A stretch of DNA of 64,000 nucleotides from Streptomyces sp. NBC_00236. Its GTDB lineage: Bacteria; Actinomycetota; Actinomycetes; Streptomycetales; Streptomycetaceae. The stretch spans positions 682,001-746,000 of the forward strand of contig NZ_CP108100.1 in the NCBI RefSeq assembly GCF_036195045.1, written 5' to 3'. The position numbers and the translations under genes are program-made. The notes beneath the pieces are model-generated. The model made no database searches and had not been told where the DNA came from. It worked only from the letters and a program-made list of their open reading frames with translations. Each line of letters opens with the position of its first letter. Within the stretch, counting starts at the first letter, position 1. Below are positions 15,994 to 23,688 of the stretch, piece by piece.

Positions 15994-17631
15994 TCAGGCC
16001 GCGGTGGCGGTCGCGGGGTGGGGCAGCTTCTTGACGGCGTCGCCGATGGCGCGCCGGGCGGTGCGCTCGGCAATGCGGCCGGTCGCCCGGCGCAGGGCGA
16101 GGTTGGCGAGGGTGTCGGCCGTCTCGTTGAGTTCGTGGCCTATGTGGCCCTTGAGCCAGCGGACGTCGACGCGTCCGGCGTGCGGGAGGAGCCGTTCGAG
16201 GAGGCTGCGGCTTTCGGGGAAGAGCAGGGCCCGGTGTGCGGGGTCGGGCGATCCCTCGGCGAGGGCCGTGTGGAGGCAGGTGACGGCCTGCTTGCTGTCG
16301 CACAGAACGACGACCTGCGCGTCGTCGTCAGCGTGCAGGGCCGAGAGCGCCGCTTCACAGATGCCGATGATCTCGGCTTCGCCGCTGTTGGCTGCCATGG
16401 AGATGCCGAGGCCGGTGGTGCCGTCCTCGGCGGCCCAGCCGTATCCGCACACAGCGGAGTCGTCTCCGAGAGCGGCGTCGGCGACCATGACGCGGACACC
16501 GGGCGGCAGGTCGGCGAGGAGCGCGTACCGGTCGTCGGCTTCGGGAAGGGGCGAAGCCGCGTCTGTGTCCTCCGCAACAGGCGGAACGCCTTCCTCCCCT
16601 GCCTCCTTCGGCGGGTCTGCCACCTGCAGTGTGCCAACGAGTGCGGTGTGGCATCGCGGGCAGTTCGCGGGGCGGTCCGCGCAGCCAACCTGATGGGCTC
16701 GGACCGCTTCCCGTACCGCTGATGTCGCCTCGGGGCGGAGATCGGCCATCAGCGCGTAAGCCGTGACGTGCGCTGCGGTGATCCTGGCGCCGAGGTCACC
16801 GGCCGACGCCAGGCGCCGGATCCGGCAGGAGAGCCGGAAGGCCAGGTACTTGGCCTCCCGCGCCCGGCAGGCCAGCAAGGCCAAGTCCTCGTACGCGTCC
16901 TCCAGGGCGTCGAGTGCCCCGTGGCGGGCATGGGGCGGGCGGGCAAGGGCGCGGAGCTCGGCCTGCGCGATTGCGTAGCGGCCCCAGGCGAGGGCCGCGG
17001 AGGCGAGCCGGTGCCACCGTTCGACGACCGCGTCGTGGGTGAGTCTGCTGTCCTCCTCCTCCCGCGCGTCCCGCAGCAGGGCGGCGACGAAGACCGCGTC
17101 GTCACACTCGACCAGTTCTCGTACCGGGGCCGGGACTTCACCGGTGAGGACACCGTGCTCGAGGGCCCAGGCGCCGGCAGCGCCGCTGGGCATGTTCAGG
17201 ACCGACTCGGGGAGTCCGAGGTCGGCACAGGCGGTCCGCAGGCAGTCCTGGTGGATGGAGGGCAGTACCGCTCGGGTGACGCGGATGTCCAGTCGCTCCG
17301 AGGCGCGACTCAGCCCGGCGTGTGCTTGCCCGCGCACTCGGCGGCAGACGGCTTCGGCTTCGCTGCGGGCGGCGGCCAGCCTGCGGGCTTCCCGCCGCAG
17401 CGGTCGCAGACGATCGGACGGGCCGGGCCCGAGTTCCGCGCGTCGTACCGCGCCGCGGGCCCGGGTGTACGCGTGGGTGAGCGCGACGGCGATCGGCTCG
17501 GCGAGACCGGGGTCGGCCAGCGATTCCAGTGTCGCCGCGTCCGCGGTGCCGTTCATGCGCCGCAGCACTGCCTCCTGGAGAGCCGTGAAGTCGTCGGCCA
17601 GGTGCTGCGCGAGGCTCTTGGTTCGGACCAT
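15994..17631 (-). CDS. Large protein with C-terminal RNase H domain and zinc-finger-like segment
   Basis: 545 residues. The start is ATG 17631, which has GAGAGGA nine nt upstream; the ATG at 17640 would touch the ribosome site. Residues 1-310 are Ala/Arg/Glu-rich helices of no known family. Near 317 comes HQVGCADRPANCPRCH, a possible zinc ligand set. From about 380 it is a type 1 RNase H: first Asp in VRVMVADAALG, Glu in SGEAEIIGICEAAL, Asp in VVVLCDSKQAV and last Asp in LNETADTLANLAL, with the usual WLKGHIGHELNE helix. So it should cut RNA in RNA:DNA hybrids. RNase HI alone is ~150 residues; this fusion is unusual. Likely operon with the TIGR04141 gene downstream. Confidence 0.82.
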   Translation of the reverse strand: MVRTKSLAQHLADDFTALQEAVLRRMNGTADAATLESLADPGLAEPIAVALTHAYTRARGAVRRAELGPGPSDRLRPLRREARRLAAARSEAEAVCRRVRGQAHAGLSRASERLDIRVTRAVLPSIHQDCLRTACADLGLPESVLNMPSGAAGAWALEHGVLTGEVPAPVRELVECDDAVFVAALLRDAREEEDSRLTHDAVVERWHRLASAALAWGRYAIAQAELRALARPPHARHGALDALEDAYEDLALLACRAREAKYLAFRLSCRIRRLASAGDLGARITAAHVTAYALMADLRPEATSAVREAVRAHQVGCADRPANCPRCHTALVGTLQVADPPKEAGEEGVPPVAEDTDAASPLPEADDRYALLADLPPGVRVMVADAALGDDSAVCGYGWAAEDGTTGLGISMAANSGEAEIIGICEAALSALHADDDAQVVVLCDSKQAVTCLHTALAEGSPDPAHRALLFPESRSLLERLLPHAGRVDVRWLKGHIGHELNETADTLANLALRRATGRIAERTARRAIGDAVKKLPHPATATAA

Positions 17632-17878
17632 GACACACATTCCTCTCAGGTCGGGTGATCAGCGGGATGCGAGAACAGGCGGAAGGACGAGGCTCGAATC
17701 GAGAGCGGAGATCGGGGCCGGCAGGCGGAGACCGGTTGCGCGAAGTCGGGCCCAGGGCCATCTGCGGTCATAGAAAACGGAGTGAAATCGTCCGAATTTG
17801 TCACGCACTGCTCGCCGAGAGCGAGCGCCATCGGAGACGGTGGCGGCGGCGATGGGGACTACGAAAGGGCGGGCAGCG

Positions 17879-18442
17879 TCATCCGACGCGCGTCCACTCC
17901 TGGCACAACTTGGTCTGGAAGTACTCGCCCTTGTTGAGCGTCACCCGCCCGGGGCCGCTCAGGTTGTTGTTGGCGATGATCGCGTCGAACTCGCCGCTTG
18001 CGTCCTTGAGGCGGGCCCAGTAGCAGCCGAAGTCACCGGACGGGCCGGCGCTCTTGTACGTCCCGGCCTTGATGTCCTCGCCGACCAGGTACTCGCCTTC
18101 GCCGCTGACACTGGTCGCGGGGCCGGCCTCCTCGGTCTCTTCCGGCTCCGCGGTGACGGTCTCCACGACGGTCTCGGTGACCGCCGGAACGGCTTCCGCC
18201 TCTGCCGTCTCGGTCACCGTCGCGGCGGGCGCCGACGAGGCTCCGGTGGAGCCGGGAGCAGCCTTCGCTCCCGATTCGCCCTGCCCGCCCATCCCGGCCC
18301 CGATCAGGAGCGAGACGAGGGCTGTCGCTCCGTATGTGAGCCACGCCTTGCGACGGCTCGCCTTCCTCGGCGGGCCCGGCACGTCCATGAAGCCGGGTAC
18401 CGGGGTCGGGGCGGGCTGCTGAGGAGGCGGGGGGAAGGTCAT
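17879..18442 (-). CDS. Membrane-anchored extracytoplasmic protein, Pro-rich N-terminus
   Basis: 187 residues from ATG 18442 (GGAG at 6 nt). Short Pro-rich cytoplasmic segment (PPPPQQPAPTPVPGFMDVPG), basic patch RKASRRKAW, one membrane helix TYGATALVSLLIGAGMGG, a long Thr/Glu/Val-rich linker, then a C-terminal domain of about 70 residues beginning EGEYLVGEDIKAGTYKSAGP with CYWARLKD and ending YFQTKLCQEW. This Cys-containing, Tyr/Trp-rich module is common on the outside of actinobacterial cells, function unknown. Divergent from the restriction-modification operon, with a perfect 16-bp palindrome between them. Confidence 0.8.
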   Translation of the reverse strand: MTFPPPPQQPAPTPVPGFMDVPGPPRKASRRKAWLTYGATALVSLLIGAGMGGQGESGAKAAPGSTGASSAPAATVTETAEAEAVPAVTETVVETVTAEPEETEEAGPATSVSGEGEYLVGEDIKAGTYKSAGPSGDFGCYWARLKDASGEFDAIIANNNLSGPGRVTLNKGEYFQTKLCQEWTRVG

Positions 18443-18564
18443 GTCGGTCTCCAGGTCTGCCAGTTCGGCGCCGGACTCGAGTGAGGCCGGTGTCCCGATC
18501 GATGTCGTCGTGCTGACAGGGACCAAAGTGGCAGAACTCAAAGCGCATGGTGCCTTGCAAAGTC

Positions 18565-18580
18565 GATAACCCGGGTTATC
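18565..18580. promoter_or_regulatory. Perfect palindrome GATAACCCGGGTTATC in a divergent promoter
   Basis: A perfect 16-bp palindrome in the 245-bp region between the membrane protein gene (start 18442, minus) and the HTH/pseudo-methylase gene (start 18688, plus), about 108 bp before the latter. It is AT-flanked in a GC-rich genome and symmetric, so it is a strong operator candidate for control of the restriction-modification operon. A candidate binder is the N-terminal helix-turn-helix of the first operon protein. Confidence 0.6.
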
Positions 18581-18687
18581 AGACCTCCAAAATTGAATGA
18601 ACGATCCCGCAAGTACTGTGTGCGGTGTTCTGAGTTCCGCATCCGCGAAGGGTGTCGGGAGCATCCATGAGGAGGGAGCTGAGCGGC

Positions 18688-20835
18688 ATGACCGGTGCCC
18701 ATGGAGCGGCTGCTCCCATCCTGCCGGAGGTTATGTCCGGGCGGATCAGTTACGCGGAAATCGGAACACTCGCGCAGGTCAAACGGCCCGTCGTCACCAC
18801 CTGGGCCCGCCGGCACTCCGACTTTCCGCAGCCCGTCGAGTACGAGGGCGGCAGGCCGGTCTTCGACGGCCGTGCTGTCGTCGAATGGCTCCTGACCACT
18901 GGCCGGGGAAACACCGACGCCCGCCAGCTCCGTGCCGAACTGGCTCTGCACACCTTGTCCTCTTGGTGCCGACGGATGCCCGCCAGGACGATGCTCGACG
19001 GCGTGACGGCGCTGATCCACCTGCGGCACGAACTGGACGAGCCCCTGGCCGATCTCGGCTGGGACGTGCTCCTGCAACGGGCCGACGAGATCGACTTCGA
19101 GGACACGTACATCCGCCAGGAGGTATTCGCGCTCACCGCTGACGACGAGGCCGGGCCGGCTCTCACGGGCCTCGCCGACGAGCTCGTCGAAGCGGCCTAC
19201 TCCCCCGCCGAGGCCGTCGAGTGGGTCATGGAGGCCCGCCGCCGACTGGGCTGCCACGACCTCGCCATGGACGAGCCCGCACCCGCCGTCACCACGGCTC
19301 TGGCCCGCCTCTCCGGCATCGCCGCTCTGAACGAGGACGCCGAAGACCTCACCGTCGCCGTTCCCTACGCGAACAGCGGCGACCTCCTGGTGGCCCTGCA
19401 CGCGCAGACCGACCCCGAGGTTCGCCCTTTCTTCCTCGCCGCCGAACCCGCCCAGGACCTCGCCCGTCTCGCTCGCCGCCGCATGCTCGTACGCGGCGTC
19501 CAGGAGTACGAGCTGGACATGGCCGACGGTCAGCACCTGGCGACCGACGACTGGGGGTATCCACGGATCCTTGTCTGTGTCCTTCCCTACGAGGCGGCCG
19601 AGGCACGGAGCCCGCTCGCCGTTCTCCAGCAGGTCCAGGACCTGACCGATCTGCTGACCGACCACTGCACGGCCGTCGTCCTCGGCCCTTCCGATGCCCT
19701 GGTCCACGCGCTGCCCCCGCAGGAGGAGGCCGACCGCCTGCGGCGCTCCTTCCTCACCGAGGGCCTCCTCAAGGCCGCCGTCAGCCTCCCCGAGGGCGCT
19801 GTCCCGTACCGTCCCGCCTACCGCACCGCGATCTGGGTCCTCTCCCGCACGCCGAAGGACGAGCGGCGCGGTGAAGTCTTGCTCGCGGATCTCTCCTCCA
19901 AGCCGCTCACGGCACCCGCCCTGGACGCCCTGGTCGACGACCTCGACATCTTCCGCGCCGCGGGCTGGAGGACCGACAGACGCCACGAGCCCCGCAACGG
20001 CGAAATCCTCGCCGCGACCGGACTCCGTGACCGGCCCGGCACTGCCTTCGCCCCCCAGCACCGCACGGCCGCCCGTCGCTATACGCGCGCGGTCGTGGAG
20101 CGTCCGGCCCGTATCTCGGACCTGGAACTGCGTCTGACCCAGCTCGCCGACAAGACGCGCCTCGAACTCTCCCTCACGGCCGAGCTCAAGGCGCACGCCG
20201 TCCTGCGTCCCGAGGAGCTTCCCTTCCGGCGCACCAGCGTGTCGGTCCTCGTCAAGCAGCGTCGTCTGCGTCGGCTCCCCGGTCACCGCATCGCCGCCGA
20301 GCACCTGACCGTCGACGGCCACTACCCCGTGCTGACCCCCGACGAGATCACCGGCTTCGGCGCCGGAGGAGCCCGCCGTATCGATCGCGGCGTGCTCCTC
20401 ACCGCCTACGAGCACGCCGAGTTCACCCAGCCCGGCGACGTGGTGGTCACAGCCACCCCGTCGTTCGGCGCGTGTGTGGACGAAGAGGGCCTGTCTGTGG
20501 TCGGCTTCCCGGCGCGCGTGCTGCGGGTACGGCCTGACGCCGAACGCCCCGTACGGCCGCGCGTGCTCGCAGCGCTGCTCCGGGCCGCCGCGGCGGAGAA
20601 CGCGCGGGTCGGTGGCGCGGTGCGGGCGGCCCGCCGCATAGAGGACCTCCCGATCCCCGATCTGGACCAGGACGAGGCCGACCGCTACGAGGCCCTCCTA
20701 GCCGAGATCGGCCGCCGCACCGCCCTGCTCCGGCAGCAGACCGCGGCTCTGGACGACCTCGCCGCGCTGACCGCCGCCGGCCTCACCGACGGCACCCTCA
20801 CACTCATCGAACCGCCCGCATCCTTCCGTTCCTGA
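18688..20835 (+). CDS. HTH / degenerate N6-methylase / target-recognition fusion protein
   Basis: 715 residues from ATG 18688 (AGGAGGGAG nine nt upstream; starts at 18667 and 18652 are less supported). Residues ~15-72 form an AlpA/MerR-like helix-turn-helix (ISYAEIGTLAQVKRPVVTTW, FDGRAVVEWL). The middle follows the type I HsdM fold step by step, but the key motifs are lost: YANSGDLLVAL stands where DPACGSGG is expected, and VCVLPYE (about 297) where NPPF/Y is expected; AAVSLPEGAVPYRP keeps the later LP motif. Residues ~500-640 look like an HsdS target-recognition domain (HRIAAEHLTVDGHYPVLTPD, then LPIPDLDQDEADRYEALLAE and a coiled coil). First gene of the hsdMSR operon, 25 nt before hsdM. Probably catalytically dead; may regulate or modulate the restriction system. 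Confidence 0.75.
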   Translation: MTGAHGAAAPILPEVMSGRISYAEIGTLAQVKRPVVTTWARRHSDFPQPVEYEGGRPVFDGRAVVEWLLTTGRGNTDARQLRAELALHTLSSWCRRMPARTMLDGVTALIHLRHELDEPLADLGWDVLLQRADEIDFEDTYIRQEVFALTADDEAGPALTGLADELVEAAYSPAEAVEWVMEARRRLGCHDLAMDEPAPAVTTALARLSGIAALNEDAEDLTVAVPYANSGDLLVALHAQTDPEVRPFFLAAEPAQDLARLARRRMLVRGVQEYELDMADGQHLATDDWGYPRILVCVLPYEAAEARSPLAVLQQVQDLTDLLTDHCTAVVLGPSDALVHALPPQEEADRLRRSFLTEGLLKAAVSLPEGAVPYRPAYRTAIWVLSRTPKDERRGEVLLADLSSKPLTAPALDALVDDLDIFRAAGWRTDRRHEPRNGEILAATGLRDRPGTAFAPQHRTAARRYTRAVVERPARISDLELRLTQLADKTRLELSLTAELKAHAVLRPEELPFRRTSVSVLVKQRRLRRLPGHRIAAEHLTVDGHYPVLTPDEITGFGAGGARRIDRGVLLTAYEHAEFTQPGDVVVTATPSFGACVDEEGLSVVGFPARVLRVRPDAERPVRPRVLAALLRAAAAENARVGGAVRAARRIEDLPIPDLDQDEADRYEALLAEIGRRTALLRQQTAALDDLAALTAAGLTDGTLTLIEPPASFRS

Positions 20836-20860
20836 CCTCCCTAAGGAGACCCGAGACCCC

Positions 20861-22483
20861 ATGCCCCCGCGACAGAAGAACCCCGTCGACCAGGTGGAAC
20901 TGTTCACCGCCTCGACCGCGAAAGAGATCCAGGCCATCCTCTGGAAGGCTGCCGACAAGCTGCGCGGCTCCATGGACGCCGCTCAGTACAAGGAGTTCGT
21001 CCTCGGTCTGATCTTCCTCAAGTACATCTCCGACGCCTTCGACGAGCGCCGTGAGCAGCTCGCCAAGGAGCTCGCCGACGACGGGATCTCCGAGGACCGC
21101 CTCGCGGAGTTCCTGGAGGACCAGGACGAGTACACCGGCCACAACGTCTTCTGGGTCCCTGAGACCGCCCGCTGGTCCTGGATCGCCGCCCACGCCAAGA
21201 GCAAGGGCGTCGGCCTCCTCCTCGACGAGGCCATGGACGTCATCATGCGGGCGAACCCCTCGCTGACCGCCGTCCTCCCGAAGATCTTCAACCGGGACAA
21301 CGTCGACCAGAAGCGGCTGGCCGAGCTCGTCGACCTCATCAGCGACGCCCGCTTCGGCGGCGGCAGCGACGGCAAGCCGGCCCAGGACGTGCTCGGCGAG
21401 GTCTACGAGTACTTCCTCGGCAACTTCGCCCGTGCGGAGGGCAAGCGCGGCGGTGAGTTCTACACGCCGAGCAGCGTGGTCCGTCTCATCGTCGAGATCC
21501 TGGAACCCTACGAGGGCCGGGTGTACGACCCGGCCTGCGGCTCCGGCGGCATGTTCGTCCAGGCCGGCAAGTTCATCGAGGCGCATCGCGGTCGCGGCCA
21601 CAAGTCGGACATCGCGGTCTACGGCCAGGAGCTCAACGAGCGCACCTGGCGCCTGGCCAAGATGAACCTCGCCATCCACGGCATCGACGGGGATCTCTCC
21701 ACCCGCTGGGGCGACACCTTCGACCAGGACCGGCACCCGGACCTCAAGGCCGACTTCGTCATGGCCAACCCCCCGTTCAACATCAAGGACTGGTCGAGGA
21801 ACGAGAACGACCCGCGCTGGAAGTACGGGGTCCCGCCGAAGGCCAACGCGAACTACGCGTGGCTCCAGCACATCCTCAGCAAGCTCGGTGAGCGCGGTAC
21901 GGGTGGCGTCGTCCTCGCGAACGGCTCGATGAGCAGCCAGCAGAGCGGTGAGGGCGAGATCCGCCGGGCGATGATCGAGGCGGACCAGGTGGCGTGCATG
22001 GTGGCCCTGCCGTCGCAGCTGTTCCGTACAACCCAGATCCCGGCCTGCCTGTGGTTCCTGGCCAAGGACAAGGGCCCACAGGGCCCGAAGCGCCTGGCCG
22101 ACCGGCGCGGCGAGATCCTCTTCATCGACGCACGCGGCCTGGGCGAGATGATCGACCGTACCGAACGTGACCTGACGGCAGCCAACCTCGCGAAGATCGC
22201 GGACACGTATCACGCGTGGCGCGGGACGCAGTCGGCACGCGAGGAGGGGCTTCCGTACGCGGACGAGCCCGGCTTCTGTGCCTCGGCCGACCTGGCAACG
22301 GTTCGTGAGCACGGTTATGTGTTGACGCCGGGACGGTACGTGGGCGCGATCGACGTGGAGGAAGTGGGTGCGGAGGCGATCGCGGAGAGGATCGCGAAGC
22401 TGACCGAGGAGCTGTTCGAGCTCTTCAACAAGTCGGACGAGTTGACCGTCGTGGTCCGGAACCAGCTGAAGGGAATCCGATGA
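20861..22483 (+). CDS. hsdM: Type I restriction-modification methylase subunit
   Basis: 540 residues, ATG with AAGGAG upstream. N-terminal HsdM helical domain (FVLGLIFLKYISDAFDERR), then the N6-adenine methylase: SAM-binding DPACGSGGMFVQAGKF at about 222 and catalytic ANPPFNIKDW at about 302, followed by NGSMSSQQSGEGEIRRAMIE and the FIDARGLGEM strand. It methylates adenine in the recognition site given by HsdS, and with HsdR forms the restriction complex in the cytoplasm. Its stop overlaps the hsdS start (ATGA), so the two are translationally coupled. Intact. Confidence 0.96.
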   Translation: MPPRQKNPVDQVELFTASTAKEIQAILWKAADKLRGSMDAAQYKEFVLGLIFLKYISDAFDERREQLAKELADDGISEDRLAEFLEDQDEYTGHNVFWVPETARWSWIAAHAKSKGVGLLLDEAMDVIMRANPSLTAVLPKIFNRDNVDQKRLAELVDLISDARFGGGSDGKPAQDVLGEVYEYFLGNFARAEGKRGGEFYTPSSVVRLIVEILEPYEGRVYDPACGSGGMFVQAGKFIEAHRGRGHKSDIAVYGQELNERTWRLAKMNLAIHGIDGDLSTRWGDTFDQDRHPDLKADFVMANPPFNIKDWSRNENDPRWKYGVPPKANANYAWLQHILSKLGERGTGGVVLANGSMSSQQSGEGEIRRAMIEADQVACMVALPSQLFRTTQIPACLWFLAKDKGPQGPKRLADRRGEILFIDARGLGEMIDRTERDLTAANLAKIADTYHAWRGTQSAREEGLPYADEPGFCASADLATVREHGYVLTPGRYVGAIDVEEVGAEAIAERIAKLTEELFELFNKSDELTVVVRNQLKGIR

Positions 22484-23688
22484 CCGAATGGAAAGTTGCG
22501 ACTATCGACCAAGTCGCAAGTACCGTCACAAAAGGAACCACGCCGACTAGCCTGGGTTATGAATTTCATGCCACGGGGATCCCCTTCGTGAAGGTGGAGT
22601 CCATCACGCCAGGTGGAATCATCAATCAGAAGAAACTCGCCTACATCTCCGAAGATGCGCATGAACACCTGAAGCGCTCGCAGCTCAAGGTCGACGACGT
22701 GCTGTTCACGATCGCAGGGACCATCGGGCGTGTGGCACGAGTCCTTCCGAGTGACATTCCTGCGAATACCAATCAGGCAGTAGCGATTGTCCGACCCGAC
22801 AGCACGAAGGTCAGTCCTCGTTTTGTGCTGTACTGCCTTCGTGATGAGCAGCGCATTATGCGGGCCCAGTCGCGGGTCGTGCAGTCCGTACAGGCCAACC
22901 TGAGCCTAAGCGAACTCAAGTCCGTTGAAATTCCGCTGCCGTCGCTGGACGAGCAGAGGGCGATCGTTTCGGTACTCGGAGCGTTGGACGACAAGATCGC
23001 GGTGAACGAGCGCATCGCGGCCACAGCCCGCGAGCTGGGTATGACCCTCTTCTTCCAGGCAGTTCAAGGAGGCGACTTGATCGATGTCGAGGTCGGTTCC
23101 ATCGCAACTTCCCTCACCCGTGGAGTCGCACCAAAATACTCAGAGTCTCCCGATGAACTCCTCGTCCTCAACCAAAAGTGCATCCGCGACGGACGCGTAA
23201 ATCTCTCCCCTGCCCGGAGAACACTCGGCAGCAAGGTGGCAACTCCAAAGCTATTGCAGCACAATGATATCTTGATCAACTCCACTGGCGTCGGCACTCT
23301 GGGCCGGGTCGCGCGTTGGACATCAAATATCAAAGCGACGGTGGACTCTCATATCACCATCGTGCGATTCGACGCCCAACAGGTCGACCCCGTATGTGCG
23401 GGATTTGCGATCTTGCGAGCTCAGCCTGAGATTGAGGCCATGGGCGAGGGCAGTACCGGCCAGACAGAGCTGCGTCGAACCCAGGTAGGCGGGTTGGAGT
23501 TCTCCCTACCCAGCCCTGCCCGCCAGCGTGAGCTCCGCATCAAGCTCGACTCGCTTGAAGAGCGCGCGGACCAGGCCCTTGCCGAGTCCCGCACACTTGC
23601 CGGTCTCCGCGACACCCTCCTCCCCCAGCTCATGTCGGGCCGCCTTCGCGTCAGAGATGCCGAGAAGATGATCGAGGACCAGGTATGA
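22480..23688 (+). CDS. hsdS: Type I restriction-modification specificity subunit
   Basis: 402 residues with two target-recognition domains, each followed by a conserved coiled coil: the first TRD ends at LKSVEIPLPSLDEQRAIVSV (about 150-165) with helix LDDKIAVNERIAAT, and the second ends at LEFSLPSPARQRELRIKLDS with helix LEERADQALAESRTLAGL, then the common ending LRDTLLPQLMSGRLRV. The TRDs set the DNA sequence recognised. Codon and base use in both TRDs is plainly more AT-rich than in hsdM and hsdR, as expected for exchanged specificity domains. Starts in the hsdM stop and ends in the hsdR start (ATGA overlaps). Confidence 0.95.
   Translation: MTEWKVATIDQVASTVTKGTTPTSLGYEFHATGIPFVKVESITPGGIINQKKLAYISEDAHEHLKRSQLKVDDVLFTIAGTIGRVARVLPSDIPANTNQAVAIVRPDSTKVSPRFVLYCLRDEQRIMRAQSRVVQSVQANLSLSELKSVEIPLPSLDEQRAIVSVLGALDDKIAVNERIAATARELGMTLFFQAVQGGDLIDVEVGSIATSLTRGVAPKYSESPDELLVLNQKCIRDGRVNLSPARRTLGSKVATPKLLQHNDILINSTGVGTLGRVARWTSNIKATVDSHITIVRFDAQQVDPVCAGFAILRAQPEIEAMGEGSTGQTELRRTQVGGLEFSLPSPARQRELRIKLDSLEERADQALAESRTLAGLRDTLLPQLMSGRLRVRDAEKMIEDQV

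Noticed and set aside
17641..17878. GTGACA...TCTATG promoter candidate for the RNase H fusion gene
   Set aside because: Spacing between the two elements is about 24 bp, too long for a standard promoter.
18538..20415. 625-codon minus-strand frame over the pseudo-methylase gene
   Set aside because: Shadow frame without family motifs; plus-strand gene has HTH, methylase-like and TRD-like parts and a ribosome site.
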